A stretch of DNA of 54,031 bases, from contig DAOTCE010000033.1 of NCBI GenBank assembly GCA_035452965.1, positions 1 through 54,031 on the forward strand. Direction: 5' to 3'. The first letter of the stretch is position 1; the number at the start of each line of letters is the position of its first letter. Both the position numbers and the translations under genes were made by a program. This document shows, piece by piece, positions 1 to 8,760 of this stretch. A model generated the notes under the pieces. It had not been told where the DNA came from. It searched no databases and was given only the letters and a program-made list of their open reading frames with translations. This DNA is from Candidatus Paceibacterota bacterium (GTDB lineage: Bacteria; Verrucomicrobiota; Verrucomicrobiia; Limisphaerales; UBA8199).

Positions 1-122
1 TTTCCGAGAGCCGCACCCCGCGTCGTTGTGAACAACTATGGAAACCGTATCAGGCTCAGAACTGCAGACCCGCTGCGCGGGGCGAGTCTCTACTGTGATG
101 GAGCGCCGGCTGCCACCGGCAG
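1..122. other. Left-edge sequence downstream of the oxidoreductase gene
   Basis: No gene is visible here. The stretch is the 3' flank of the minus-strand oxidoreductase. A 6-bp stem with a 3-base loop (GCTGCC-ACC-GGCAGC, 109-123) overlaps its stop codon and could act as a weak terminator, but no T-run follows. Confidence 0.4.
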
Positions 123-1313
123 CTATGAGAGGCCGTAGGCTTTGGCGGCGCGGGAGCCAAGCTGGCGGGTGGCGAGCTGGCGGAGGTCCACCGCAGGGCC
201 GAGGGTGACGCCGGTAGGGAGCTTCTTGCCGGTGGCGAGGCTCTGCTCGGCTCCTTCCAGGACGAGGGTGGTGTAGAAGCCCAGGGCAATGGGGCTGGAC
301 GCGGCTTCGCGTTCGGCAGCGGAAAGGCGGCCGTTGCGATGGGCGAGAATCTGCTGGTAGAGGCGGCCAGGGCTGCTGATGCCGTAGCCGGTTACGGTGC
401 CGTCTTTCTCGAAGTTGCGGAAGAGGGGGTTCACCTCGAAGATGCCGTCGGCGTGGACTTCGTGGAGGCCGGGGGTGTCGAGGCCCAGGTCAATCAGGCC
501 GTCGGAGCACATGAGGCGACCGGATTGGACGGTCATGGCGTGGGCGCTGTCAGGGACGGCCCAACCGGTGATGACGTGGGCCTGGGCGCCGGTGTCGAAC
601 AGGATCTCAGTGTCCACGAGGTCGTAGCCGGTGGATGGAACGGGCCGGAGGGAGGGGAGCTTCTGGGAGTAACCGGTGGCGCGGACCTGGACCGGGGTGA
701 GGTTGACGATCTTCATTAGAGCATCAGCCATGTGGACGGTGAGGAAGGAGACGGGAGTATTCTTTTCCGCGTAGTCCGGAGAGGCGAAGTAGGGCGGCGT
801 GTGGTTGGGGTTCACGACGCAGAGCTTGTCGAGCATGTAGAAGACGGCGGCCTGGAGTGTGCCGTAGCGGCCTTTTTGGAAGCGGGCCTCGGCTTCTTTG
901 ATGCGGGGGTCCTCGCGCTTGTGGAAGTCGATCCCCAGGAAGCGCCCGGACTTATTCGCCGCCGCGATCATGGCGTGGGCGTCCTTCACGGTGGCGGCGG
1001 TGGGCTTGGGGACGACGACGTCGAGGCCGGCGTTGAGGGCGTCCACGGTGGGGGCGCAGTGGAGGTGGTCGGGGGTGTTGACCTGGACGGCATCAACCTT
1101 GACCTTGGCCAGCAGTTCGCGGTGGCTGGCAAAGCGGCGGGCGGGGGGGATGCCGGCGAGGTCGCCAAACCAGTTGCAGTATTGCTCGTTGGGGTCGGCG
1201 ACGGCGCAGACGTCGAAGAGGTGCGAGTAGTGGCTGTGAAAGTAGAGGTGCTGGTAGATCTCGCGGACGACGGAGCCAGCGCCGATGAGGCCGAGTTTGA
1301 GTTTGGTTTGCAT
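123..1313 (-). CDS. Gfo/Idh/MocA-family oxidoreductase
   Basis: Predicted NAD(P)-dependent oxidoreductase of 396 residues, probably acting on a sugar or cyclitol derivative in the cytoplasm. The N-terminus carries the Rossmann dinucleotide loop GLIGAGSVV (about residues 7-15), then VNTPDHLH and VVPKPTAAT, the latter standing in for the family EKP motif with its conserved Lys. The C-terminal half fits the family's alpha/beta domain, and the length is usual. The frame stays open upstream to 1538, but that part is Arg/Pro-rich and overlaps the preceding gene; the ATG at 1313 sits directly before the Rossmann strand and was chosen. The gene starts 5 bp after the M20 peptidase stop, so the two are probably cotranscribed. 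The substrate cannot be read from sequence. Confidence 0.88.
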   Translation of the reverse strand: MQTKLKLGLIGAGSVVREIYQHLYFHSHYSHLFDVCAVADPNEQYCNWFGDLAGIPPARRFASHRELLAKVKVDAVQVNTPDHLHCAPTVDALNAGLDVVVPKPTAATVKDAHAMIAAANKSGRFLGIDFHKREDPRIKEAEARFQKGRYGTLQAAVFYMLDKLCVVNPNHTPPYFASPDYAEKNTPVSFLTVHMADALMKIVNLTPVQVRATGYSQKLPSLRPVPSTGYDLVDTEILFDTGAQAHVITGWAVPDSAHAMTVQSGRLMCSDGLIDLGLDTPGLHEVHADGIFEVNPLFRNFEKDGTVTGYGISSPGRLYQQILAHRNGRLSAAEREAASSPIALGFYTTLVLEGAEQSLATGKKLPTGVTLGPAVDLRQLATRQLGSRAAKAYGLS

Positions 1314-1318
1314 AAAGG

Positions 1319-3112
1319 CTAAGCGAGCGTCCCGGTTTGGCGCAGGAGGAACAGAGCGAGGAACTCGACGGCGGCGCGGAGCTCTTCCAGCGCGATCTGC
1401 TCCTGATCGGAGTGGGCGAAGGCGAGCTGTCCGGGGCCGAAGGTCAGGACCTGCATTTCCGGGTACTCGGTGGCGAAAAGCCGCGCGTCGCAGGAGACCG
1501 TCCAGCCGAGGATGGGTTCGTCCTTCCAGATGCCGCACGCCTTGGCCGCGGCCACGGCGTTGCGGACAGACGGGGAATCCGGGTCGCCGTCGAAGGCCAC
1601 ATTATGCAGCTTCTCATAGGTGACGGTGAGGACGTCTTCGCCGCGTTCGGCGCGGCCGAGGCGGCGGAGGCAGTTTTCGGCCCCACGCCAGGCGGCGCGG
1701 CGGAGGCGCTCCATGACCTCGATGATGCCGTGGGTGGGGAGAAAGCCCTGGCCGCCTTCCAGAACAAGAGTGGCGTCTTGCGGCTGGCGGGCCAGCTCGA
1801 AGCGCACCGGGCTGCCTGCGCTCGCTTCCAGCTTGGCCTTCGAAGCCACCAGTCCGCGCACCAGGTGGGCCAACTTGGTGATGGCGCCGTCGCGTTCGCG
1901 GATGGCGCCCATGTGGCCGGTCGCGCCGTGGACTTTCACCATGAAAGCGTTGCCCTCGCGCCGGAAATCGTAATGGCGCGCCACCATTGGCCGGCCGGTG
2001 GCAGGGTCGGTTACTTTGGTCTTGTCCCCGTAGAGGCCGACATAGCCGGCCAGGCCGGCGGCGAGGCAATCGCCGACAAGCAGTTCGGTTTGCGCGCCGG
2101 GCGGCCCGCCAAAGCGGATGGCAAAGCTGACCTCGCCGCAGATGCGGCTGGGGTGCTCGCCGAATGGGCCAATGATGCCGTGGCAGGTTTGGACGGGGCG
2201 CTGAGGGAAAAGCGGGTGGCGGCTCTCGGCACGAATGGCCGCGCCTTCTTTCTCCATCTCCTCGTTGACGAAGGCAAAGAGCTCGAAGGCTGATACGCCG
2301 GGTGGCGCATTCAACTCGGTGCGATACCACACGGCGCCACGGTTGGCCGGGTAGAACTTGAGCCCCGTGCACTCGCAGACGACGATGCTGTCGTAGAGCT
2401 TCCGCAGCTCGCGATCCATGGCGAGAGACAGCGAGCCGTTGCCGCCAGTTTCCTCCTCGACGACCAGCATGGCGAGCACGTTGCGGTTCCACTTGAGCCC
2501 GGCCTCCGCCATGACCTCGGCGAGCACTTTGAGGGCGGCGACGACGCTGGCCACCGGGCCTTTGTCGTCGCACGCGCCGCGGCCGAAGACCGTTCCACCT
2601 TTGACGCGAGGCGGAAAGTAGGGGGCAACCACGTCAATGTGGGCGTTGAGCGCTACAGACTGCCCGTCCGCGCCGCCGCCGGCGCCGGGGACGAAGCAGA
2701 CGAGATTCGAGCGGTGGGCGTAGGTTTCTTCCGGGGACAGGCCCTGAGGCCGCTGGGATGTCTTGGTGAAGTGCAGCAGGGAGTAATGCGGGTGCGTCTG
2801 GATGGCGGGATTGACCGGCCGGCGCTCGAGTCGCGTCCCGGGGAAGGCCAGGCCGCGCAACTCGCGTTCCAGAACTCGGAAGCAACCGTCTTCGGCGGCC
2901 TGCATGCGTTGGACTTCGGGATTGGGAGTAGTGTCAAAGCGGCACAGCTCGACGAGCAGGTCCCGCAGGTAGCGTTGGAACGCGGGCGTGCGGGTGCGGG
3001 CCAGGATCTTGCGAGCGACAGGCGACAGGGCAGGGCCGGACGGCGGCGTCTTCCGGCCGGATGCTACAGTCTGGCGCTGGCGCTTCCGGCCTTTGGCTTG
3101 TTTGGCAGGCAT
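1319..3112 (-). CDS. M20-family metallopeptidase (ArgE/DapE/CPG2-like)
   Basis: Predicted zinc-dependent amidohydrolase/exopeptidase of 597 residues. Visible M20 signatures in order are LNAHIDVV (metal His and catalytic Asp), FGRGACDDKG (bridging metal Asp), VVEEETGGNGS (catalytic and metal Glu) and a C-terminal AFAHSDQE with the last metal His. At 597 residues it is longer than the usual 370-470; the extra length is an Arg/Lys-rich N-terminal tail of about 45 residues and enlarged insertions, as in other large M20 peptidases. There is no signal peptide, so it is probably cytoplasmic. It lies immediately upstream of the Gfo/Idh gene in an apparent two-gene operon. The family is confident; the substrate (dipeptide, acylated amino acid) is unknown. 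Confidence 0.9.
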   Translation of the reverse strand: MPAKQAKGRKRQRQTVASGRKTPPSGPALSPVARKILARTRTPAFQRYLRDLLVELCRFDTTPNPEVQRMQAAEDGCFRVLERELRGLAFPGTRLERRPVNPAIQTHPHYSLLHFTKTSQRPQGLSPEETYAHRSNLVCFVPGAGGGADGQSVALNAHIDVVAPYFPPRVKGGTVFGRGACDDKGPVASVVAALKVLAEVMAEAGLKWNRNVLAMLVVEEETGGNGSLSLAMDRELRKLYDSIVVCECTGLKFYPANRGAVWYRTELNAPPGVSAFELFAFVNEEMEKEGAAIRAESRHPLFPQRPVQTCHGIIGPFGEHPSRICGEVSFAIRFGGPPGAQTELLVGDCLAAGLAGYVGLYGDKTKVTDPATGRPMVARHYDFRREGNAFMVKVHGATGHMGAIRERDGAITKLAHLVRGLVASKAKLEASAGSPVRFELARQPQDATLVLEGGQGFLPTHGIIEVMERLRRAAWRGAENCLRRLGRAERGEDVLTVTYEKLHNVAFDGDPDSPSVRNAVAAAKACGIWKDEPILGWTVSCDARLFATEYPEMQVLTFGPGQLAFAHSDQEQIALEELRAAVEFLALFLLRQTGTLA

Positions 3113-3217
3113 AACTTCTCGAAGTGCCTGCAGGCTAACAGTCGGGAAAGGGGGGTCAAGAAGAACGCTGGATCGAACAGTTGAGCGGGGCCGGACGGCA
3201 GGATGCCGCCCTGACCA

Positions 3218-3235
3218 GCAGGCGAGGACGCCTGC
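3218..3235. repeat. Short hairpin with the GAGGACGCCTGC motif
   Basis: GCAGGCG-AGGA-CGCCTGC is a perfect 7-bp stem with a 4-base loop, between the lipoprotein stop and the M20 start. The right part, CGAGGACGCCTGC, recurs at 29579-29591 in another intergenic gap, so it may be a short REP-like dispersed sequence. Confidence 0.45.
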
Positions 3236-3324
3236 CGATACGGGGTGGAGGCGTTAGGCTGCGCCGTCCTCGTGCCGGCACCGTCAAGGTGTGGCACCGG
3301 TTCGAGTCCAGTCGCTCAGCTCCC

Positions 3325-3663
3325 TTACTGAGCAGGGGGGTTGGCGCGTTTGTTGGCCAACTGCTTGATCTGTTCAGCCACCTCGCCAACCACCTTTTTC
3401 TGCGCCTCGGTCAGGCCGGGAGCGCTATCGAGCTTGGCCAGCGCGGCGAAGGCGCGGGGGTAATCGCCGTAGCGAACGCCCATGGTTACTTCGGCCACGT
3501 TGTTTTGGAGGTCAGCACTGGCCGTGGCGAAGGTTTCCCCCAGCTTTGGCAAGTCAACCGTCACGCCCTGCATGACGGGCGGCGGAGCTTCCTTCTTGTC
3601 ACAGCCAACCAGCGCAAACGCGCTGACCAAGGCCACTATCATTATCCAGCTTGCACTTTTCAT
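3325..3663 (-). CDS. Small predicted lipoprotein
   Basis: Protein of 112 residues with a type II signal peptide: a short basic start, a hydrophobic stretch (WIMIVALVSAFA) and the lipobox LVGC with the modified Cys at residue 21, followed by DKKEAPPP. The mature part is Ala/Lys-rich, predicted helical, and ends in NPPAQ. No known domain was recognised. It is monocistronic-looking: about 210 bp separate it from the M20 gene downstream and about 150 bp from the prepilin gene upstream. The location (inner or outer membrane) is not certain, because the +2 Asp rule of proteobacteria may not apply in this phylum. Function unknown. Confidence 0.75.
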   Translation of the reverse strand: MKSASWIMIVALVSAFALVGCDKKEAPPPVMQGVTVDLPKLGETFATASADLQNNVAEVTMGVRYGDYPRAFAALAKLDSAPGLTEAQKKVVGEVAEQIKQLANKRANPPAQ

Positions 3664-3815
3664 AAGACTGCTCCTGTTCCAATTAATGTATGAGTGACGA
3701 AACCATCAAAGCAGGGTTCGCACAGGACTGTTGCGCAATTGCCGGCGAGCCTCATCAGAGCCCGGCTGCTCAGCCGGCCCAAGCCCCCCTGGCCATGCCA
3801 GGAGCTTCACAACCT

Positions 3816-4679
3816 CTACTGCAACGGACGGGTGGTGACATTGGTAAAAACCATCCAATCCCTCAGGCCTCCCTGCTGGTTCACGTGCCACTGCCTGCTC
3901 TCCGCGTCCCGAAGCTTGTAGATCTCGGCGTGGCCATCATTGAAGTTGATGCCATAGCCGAACGTATGGGCCCGGGCCGGCAGGTCCAGGAACCGCGCAC
4001 CTCCGCCCACATCCACCAGACACATGCCGTCGTTGATGCTCTCCTGGTCTTCATCCACGACCAGCCAAACCTGGGACGGTACTTTGATTTCTGCTTCCCG
4101 GATAAAGACGGGATGGTAAGGATCCCGGGGGCCGTTCGGATTGGTGACCACCCAATTGGGGTTAGCCCCATAGCTGGAGGCTCTCATGTAGGAATTCATC
4201 GAAATGCTGCGCAGAATGCGCTTGCCCTTGAACTGAGCCGGGACGGAGGCATTGTCCGCAACCCGTTGATCGGCTGGACAGTGGTAGAGAGGGAGCGATT
4301 TGGTATAAGGCCAGAGAGCACCACGCTGGATGCCGGTCGGATCGGCGCCGCCATAGACGTAGGAGCCCGGCAGTCCGCCTGTCTGCGCATTGCCCCCGCA
4401 CCAACTGTTAGTGAAACCGGCGTAGGTCGGATAAGCCGAGACGAGTATGCCGTTGTTGTCGTCGGTATAAAGTTTGCACGATATCGCGACCTGCTTCAGA
4501 TTATTGATGCAATACACCCGCTGCGCCTTGGCTTTCGCGTTGGCCAGGGCGGGCAGGAGCAGGGCGGCCAGGATGGCGATGATGGCGATAACGACAAGCA
4601 GTTCGATCAGGGTAAAAGCGCGGGGGATGCCAGACCGCGGAGCCCTGTGCTGCTGTCTAACGGAGATCGTTCGATTCAT
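3816..4679 (-). CDS. Prepilin-type N-terminal cleavage/methylation domain protein
   Basis: Secreted or surface pseudopilin-like protein of 287 residues. A polar 20-residue leader ends at PRA before FTLIELLVVIAIIAILAALL, the classic type IV prepilin/type II secretion signal, with the Glu at +5 of the mature protein; the residue before Phe is Ala rather than the usual Gly. The remainder (YCINNLKQ, CPADQR, WLVVDEDQESINDG, then an HTFGYGINFNDGHAEI-like tail) matches the large families of single-gene prepilin-like proteins seen in Verrucomicrobia, Planctomycetes and Lentisphaerae, where hundreds can occur per genome. No pilus assembly genes are nearby, so its role is unknown. The start ATG lies 10 bp from a short palindrome. 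Confidence 0.9.
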   Translation of the reverse strand: MNRTISVRQQHRAPRSGIPRAFTLIELLVVIAIIAILAALLLPALANAKAKAQRVYCINNLKQVAISCKLYTDDNNGILVSAYPTYAGFTNSWCGGNAQTGGLPGSYVYGGADPTGIQRGALWPYTKSLPLYHCPADQRVADNASVPAQFKGKRILRSISMNSYMRASSYGANPNWVVTNPNGPRDPYHPVFIREAEIKVPSQVWLVVDEDQESINDGMCLVDVGGGARFLDLPARAHTFGYGINFNDGHAEIYKLRDAESRQWHVNQQGGLRDWMVFTNVTTRPLQ

Positions 4680-4689
4680 GATGCTTTAT

Positions 4690-4703
4690 ACAGTATCTAC
4701 TGT
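4690..4703. promoter_or_regulatory. Palindrome just upstream of the prepilin-like gene
   Basis: ACAGTA-TC-TACTGT, a perfect 14-bp inverted repeat 10 bp 5' of the prepilin ATG. Its position suits an operator or a 5'-UTR hairpin; no regulator can be assigned. Confidence 0.3.
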
Positions 4704-4795
4704 GTTGCTGCTAACACCACGTTAGGCCCGAGCGGAATAAACAGTCAAGCCCGACTTTGCTTTTTTTTGCCAGGTTCAGGGAGGCGAATCAGGTG

Positions 4796-5716
4796 TCAAA
4801 AGGCGCCTTGCTCGAGGCGGGCGATGCGCTGTTCGAGGGGCGGATGGGTGGCCAGCAGGGCCATAAAGCCGCCGCGCCGTCCGGAGATCTTGAGCGCCTG
4901 GAAGGCCTGGGAGCGCTGGGCTTCCGCGGCGGCCAGCGCGGGGTCGTGGAGGCGTTTCAAGGCGCGCAGAGCGTTGATCATACTGTCCCGCCCGGCCAGC
5001 CTGGCGCCGCCGGCGTCAGCGCGGAATTCGCGCCAGCGCGAGAACCAGCAGACCACCAGCGATCCGAGGATGGAGAAGACGATCTGAAAAACCATGACGA
5101 GCAGGAATTGGAGCCAGCTGCCGCCACCACGGTCGTCGCGGGAGCGGAGGGCCTGGCTGATGACAAATGCCAAGACGCGGGACAGAAACATGACAAAGGC
5201 ATTAATGACGCCCTGTATAAGCGTCATGGTGACCATGTCCCCGTTGGCGACGTGAGCGATCTCGTGGCCCAGGACGCCTTCGACTTCGCGGGTGCCCATG
5301 CGCTGGAGCAGGCCGGTCGAGACGGCGACCAGCGCGCGCGATTTCGTGGGGCCGGTGGCAAAGGCGTTGACATCCGGAGATTCGTAGATGCCGACCTCGG
5401 GCATCTTGGGCAGTCCGGCGTTTCGGGCGAGGGCGTGGACAGTTTGGACCAGCCCCTGCAATGTCGGGTCGGAGGTGTTCGGGGGGATCACGTGGACGCC
5501 CATCATCCACTTGGCCATAAGACGCGAGAGGCCGAGGGAAATAAAGGCGCCGCCAAAGCCCCACACCAGGCAAAATACAGCCAGCCCCTGCAATCCACCA
5601 TGCGGGAAGTAATTCCCGACCCGCAGCAGATGGAGCACAACTGAGATGGTGGTCACCACCAGGAGGTTGACCGCCACGAGCAGCAACACACGTTTTGACA
5701 TCTGTGCAAATCGCAT
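4796..5716 (-). CDS. htpX: Membrane-bound zinc metalloprotease HtpX
   Basis: Inner-membrane M48 protease of 306 residues, expected to degrade damaged membrane proteins. Two N-terminal transmembrane helices (about 9-29 and 43-63) are followed by the zinc site HEIAH (151-155), two further hydrophobic segments (about 165-190 and 203-224), and WREFRADAGGA, whose Glu (about 230) is the third zinc ligand. Length and order match HtpX. Translation from a TTG at 5761 is possible, but the first ATG (5716, MRFAQMSKRVLL) gives the family-typical N-terminus; a second ATG at 5701 gives MSKRVLL. No Shine-Dalgarno sequence is clear for any of them. The gene stands alone between the prepilin-like gene and the response regulator. 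Confidence 0.93.
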   Translation of the reverse strand: MRFAQMSKRVLLLVAVNLLVVTTISVVLHLLRVGNYFPHGGLQGLAVFCLVWGFGGAFISLGLSRLMAKWMMGVHVIPPNTSDPTLQGLVQTVHALARNAGLPKMPEVGIYESPDVNAFATGPTKSRALVAVSTGLLQRMGTREVEGVLGHEIAHVANGDMVTMTLIQGVINAFVMFLSRVLAFVISQALRSRDDRGGGSWLQFLLVMVFQIVFSILGSLVVCWFSRWREFRADAGGARLAGRDSMINALRALKRLHDPALAAAEAQRSQAFQALKISGRRGGFMALLATHPPLEQRIARLEQGAF

Positions 5717-5877
5717 AATCTTCAGTGGCGTTAGTCTAGAGCAGAACATTTTCCTTGGCAAGGAACTGGTCGGTCAGAAGACTGGGCGGCGCGTTGGATC
5801 AACGAGCTGCCCGCCGAGCGGGTGGGAGAGTTGAGCGCACGGCCAGAGTCGCGTGTCCGGGTTCCAGTGGTGGCGTT

Positions 5878-6657
5878 TTAAGCTCTCGCCACTCCGGGCA
5901 GGGTTGCCAACCCCTCGGCGATGGCGAACCTGGTCAGTCCCGCGATGGAGTGAATGTCCAGCTTGCGCATCAGGCGCTCGCGGTGGGTTTCCACCGTGCG
6001 GGTGGAGATGTTGAGCCTGTGGGCGATCTCTTTGTTGCCGAGGCCCTCGGCGATGTGGCCCAGGACCTCGCGTTCACGGTTGGAGAGTATGGTCGGACTG
6101 GGCCCCGGCCCATTGTCCCGAACCAAATAGTTCAGGGCACTGCGGACAATCTCGTTGCTGAAATGGCACTGGCCGGCATTGACCGCCTCGATGGCTTGCG
6201 CGAATTCGTCAGGCGAAGCGTGTTTGAGCACGTAGCCCCTGGCTCCTGCCCGGGCGCAGCGCAGCATTGATTCCGGGTTGGTGTGCCCGGACAGGATCAG
6301 CACTTTGATATCCGGCAGTTCCTTGCGCAACGTTTCGGTCACGGCCAGGCCAGTCAGATAAGGCATGTCCAAATCGGTCAAGAGCACGTCAGGAACCAGC
6401 TCCCTCGCTTTGCTGAGCGCTTCCTGGCCGTCGGCGGCTTCGCCCACAATTTCCAGGTTCTTGTGTCGCCCCAGGCAGGCGACGATGCCGCGGCGCACGA
6501 CGGGATGGTCGTCCGCTACGAGCAGCCTGATACGTTGGCTGGGGCGGGGGTGCGAGGGACTGGGGTTCTCATTACGACTTGTCGGGACGCTGGTTTGATT
6601 CTTTGGGGCAGGTGGCGGATGGGGCAATGCGAGTGCTTTAATATCGAAGGAGTTCAT
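5878..6657 (-). CDS. NarL/FixJ-type response regulator
   Basis: Two-component transcription factor of 259 residues. The receiver domain (about 43-160) has the acidic pair ADD (49-50), the phosphoacceptor Asp95 in LLTDLDMP, and the conserved Lys in GYVLK. The C-terminal LuxR-type helix-turn-helix (about 190-250) contains LSNREREVL, NKEIAHRL and STRTVETHRERLMRKL. A Pro/Ser-rich leader of about 40 residues precedes the receiver; the true start may lie inside it, but no better ATG is present before the receiver. No sensor kinase gene is adjacent, so it is an orphan in this window and its signal and targets are unknown. Confidence 0.92.
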   Translation of the reverse strand: MNSFDIKALALPHPPPAPKNQTSVPTSRNENPSPSHPRPSQRIRLLVADDHPVVRRGIVACLGRHKNLEIVGEAADGQEALSKARELVPDVLLTDLDMPYLTGLAVTETLRKELPDIKVLILSGHTNPESMLRCARAGARGYVLKHASPDEFAQAIEAVNAGQCHFSNEIVRSALNYLVRDNGPGPSPTILSNREREVLGHIAEGLGNKEIAHRLNISTRTVETHRERLMRKLDIHSIAGLTRFAIAEGLATLPGVARA

Positions 6658-6963
6658 TGCGGGACAGTCGTTGAGGGTCGTCTGAAGTTGGCCGGGGGGG
6701 CGTTTTCACAGGTGCCCGGTTGGGATCGGCCTTTCCTGCGCGGCTGAGGGTGGAGCATGGAGTCAGAAGGAATGGGCGGTTCGGTGGCTCGAACCGCCCA
6801 TACCCGCGAAACGTCATGCGCACAACAGCAAGGCATACTGCACAGAAAGCCTGACACCCGGGGCGCAAAGAGACAATACGAGGGAATCGGGAAAATACTA
6901 CCGGGGAATCACCGGGGAGCGTAGGGGATTCTCCGGAACCGCCGGCCTTGATAGAATCTGCGC
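6658..6963. other. Intergenic region between glmM and the response regulator
   Basis: A 306-bp gap without a convincing gene. It holds the strong hairpin at 6772-6801 and two copies of ACCGGGGA (about 6900-6922). It must contain the terminator of the glmM operon and the promoter of the response regulator. Confidence 0.6.
6772..6801. terminator. Strong GC hairpin, putative terminator after glmM
   Basis: A perfect 12-bp stem, ATGGGCGGTTCG / CGAACCGCCCAT, with a 6-base loop (GTGGCT). It lies about 165 bp past the glmM stop and about 115 bp before the response-regulator start. No T-run follows in either direction, so it could instead be a regulatory or REP-type hairpin. Confidence 0.45.
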
Positions 6964-8346
6964 TTATCCGCCTGCCTGCTTCCGGATCTCGTCAGCAATC
7001 TTGCGCGCCCATTTCCGCAGCGCCGCCGGATTGCGCCCCTCGAGCAACAGGCGCGCTTTAGGCTCCGTGCCGGAGTAGCGCAGGAACACGCGCCCGCCTT
7101 GCGCCTTGAGCTCGGTTTCAGCCTCCGCCACGAGCCGGCTGACGCGCTTTAGCTCCGCGAAAGGCGGCTTCTCGCGCACGACAATATTGGTGACGATTTG
7201 AGGAAAACGGGTCCAGCACCGCGCCAGCCTGGAGAGCGGCAGTTCTTTGGTCCGCATGATGCGCAGGATTTGAAGGGCGGCCACCAGTCCGTCTCCTGTG
7301 GTGCTGTAGTCGCGGAAGATCATGTGGCCGCTCTGCTCGCCCCCGAGGTTGTAGCCGTGGCGCAACATCTCATCAATGACCTGCCGGTCGCCTACGGCGG
7401 TGCGCACGACCCGCCCGCCCGCTGCCGCGATTGCCGCTTCCAGACCGGCATTGCTCATGACTGTGGCGACCAGGGTCTTGCTGGCGAGCAGCCCCTGGGC
7501 CAGCAGATCCAGCCCGGCAATGGCCATAATGTCGTCGCCATCAATCAGTGCGCCCTTTTCATCGCAGAGCAGGATCCGGTCGGCGTCGCCATCGTGCGCC
7601 AGACCCAGATCGGCTCGATGCTCGCGGATCTTCTGGCACAGCAAGGAGGGATACATCGAGCCGCATTCCTGATTGATGTTCTTGCCGTCGGGCTTGTTCC
7701 CATAGACGATAACCTCCGCGCCCAGCTCGCGCAGCACGCAGGGCGTTGACTTGTAAGCCGCGCCATGCGCGCAGTCCACCACGATGCGCATCCCTTCGAG
7801 TGTCATGCCCCGCGGGAATGAGGCCTTGGCATATTCGATGTAGCGGCCCAGCGCGTCGTCAATCCGCACCGCTTTGCCGATGGCGTCGGCGGTGGGGCGG
7901 ATAGTCTCGATCTCGCCGCTGAACACCAGGCTCTCGATCTGGTATTCGACTTTGTCGTCCAGCTTGTAGCCGTCCGCGCGGAAGAACTTGATGCCGTTAT
8001 CGCCGTAGGGATTATGGGAAGCCGTGATGACGATGCCGGCGTCGGCGCGGAGGCTGCGGGTGACGTAAGCGACGCCCGGGGTTGGCAGCGGCCCAATGAA
8101 CAGCACATCCACGCCCATGGAAAGGATGCCGGAAGACAGGGCGTTCTCCAGCATGTAACCCGAGAGGCGCGTATCCTTGCCGAGCACAATCTTGTGCCGG
8201 CCGCGCCCGCGGGGCTGGCTTTCGAGATTCTTGAAGACATGGCCAGCGGCCCGCCCGAGCTTGAGCGCGGTCTCGGCCGTAACCGGTTCGGTGTTGGCCG
8301 TCCCGCGCACGCCGTCCGTGCCGAAGATCTTCTTGGGGGCACTCAT
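6964..8346 (-). CDS. glmM: Phosphoglucosamine mutase GlmM
   Basis: Cytoplasmic enzyme converting glucosamine-6-phosphate to glucosamine-1-phosphate for UDP-GlcNAc, peptidoglycan and lipopolysaccharide synthesis. At 460 residues it has normal length. FGTDGVRG opens domain 1; the phospho-Ser loop ITASHNPYGDNG holds Ser110; the Mg site is HDGDADR; the sugar-binding loop is GEQSGHMI; and the phosphate-binding loop RYSGTEPKAR is near the C-terminus. It is the last gene of the glyoxalase-folP-cdaA-ybbR-glmM operon and starts 12 bp after ybbR. The cdaA-cdaR-glmM order is also known from Firmicutes, where GlmM binds and restrains CdaA. Confidence 0.97.
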   Translation of the reverse strand: MSAPKKIFGTDGVRGTANTEPVTAETALKLGRAAGHVFKNLESQPRGRGRHKIVLGKDTRLSGYMLENALSSGILSMGVDVLFIGPLPTPGVAYVTRSLRADAGIVITASHNPYGDNGIKFFRADGYKLDDKVEYQIESLVFSGEIETIRPTADAIGKAVRIDDALGRYIEYAKASFPRGMTLEGMRIVVDCAHGAAYKSTPCVLRELGAEVIVYGNKPDGKNINQECGSMYPSLLCQKIREHRADLGLAHDGDADRILLCDEKGALIDGDDIMAIAGLDLLAQGLLASKTLVATVMSNAGLEAAIAAAGGRVVRTAVGDRQVIDEMLRHGYNLGGEQSGHMIFRDYSTTGDGLVAALQILRIMRTKELPLSRLARCWTRFPQIVTNIVVREKPPFAELKRVSRLVAEAETELKAQGGRVFLRYSGTEPKARLLLEGRNPAALRKWARKIADEIRKQAGG

Positions 8347-8358
8347 GGGCGGCCCGGA

Positions 8359-8760
8359 TCAGCGGTCGGGAGGAAAAATGACCTGCACTTCTTCAGGGGT
8401 CACGCGCAGGTGGCTGACACCTGCCGGAGCGCAGACTTCGACCGGCTTGCGCAGGTCGCCGGCGGCCGAGACACCGGTCAAGTCCACGATTGCCCGGATG
8501 TCCCTGCTCTGCACGGCCATCAGGAGCTCATTGTCACCCCGCACGGTAACTTCGACCTCCTCGGGATCGACCCTGAAGCCGCGCACGTCTTCCGTGGCTG
8601 ACAGGACCGTTACTGGAACCATGAAGGACACGGGCTTGCCGCCTCGGACTTCCTTCTGACTCGCAAAAGTGACGATGAGCCAAACGAGGATCGCCAGCAC
8701 CAGCGAAAAGAGCTTCCACCAGAAATCCACCAGAAAGAGATGGCGTAGGAAGGCAATCAT
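8359..8760 (-). CDS. YbbR-like/CdaR regulator of the diadenylate cyclase
   Basis: Membrane-anchored protein of 133 residues: a single transmembrane helix (about residues 14-33, FWWKLFSLVLAILVWLIVTF) followed by one extracytoplasmic YbbR-type domain. CdaR of Firmicutes has several YbbR repeats; this version has only one. The ATG overlaps the cdaA stop (ATGA), indicating translational coupling, and glmM follows 12 bp downstream. By analogy with CdaR it probably modulates CdaA activity from outside the membrane; that role is inferred from family and position. Confidence 0.8.
   Translation of the reverse strand: MIAFLRHLFLVDFWWKLFSLVLAILVWLIVTFASQKEVRGGKPVSFMVPVTVLSATEDVRGFRVDPEEVEVTVRGDNELLMAVQSRDIRAIVDLTGVSAAGDLRKPVEVCAPAGVSHLRVTPEEVQVIFPPDR

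Noticed and set aside
3299..3322. tRNA-like T-arm GGTTCGAGTCC
   Set aside because: No matching anticodon arm or D-arm occurs at the right distance and the T-stem has a mismatch; only a chance or relic resemblance.
3690..5087. Plus-strand open frame of 465 codons over the prepilin-like and htpX genes
   Set aside because: It lies antisense to two well-supported genes and shows no recognisable domain; long antisense frames are expected in high-GC DNA.
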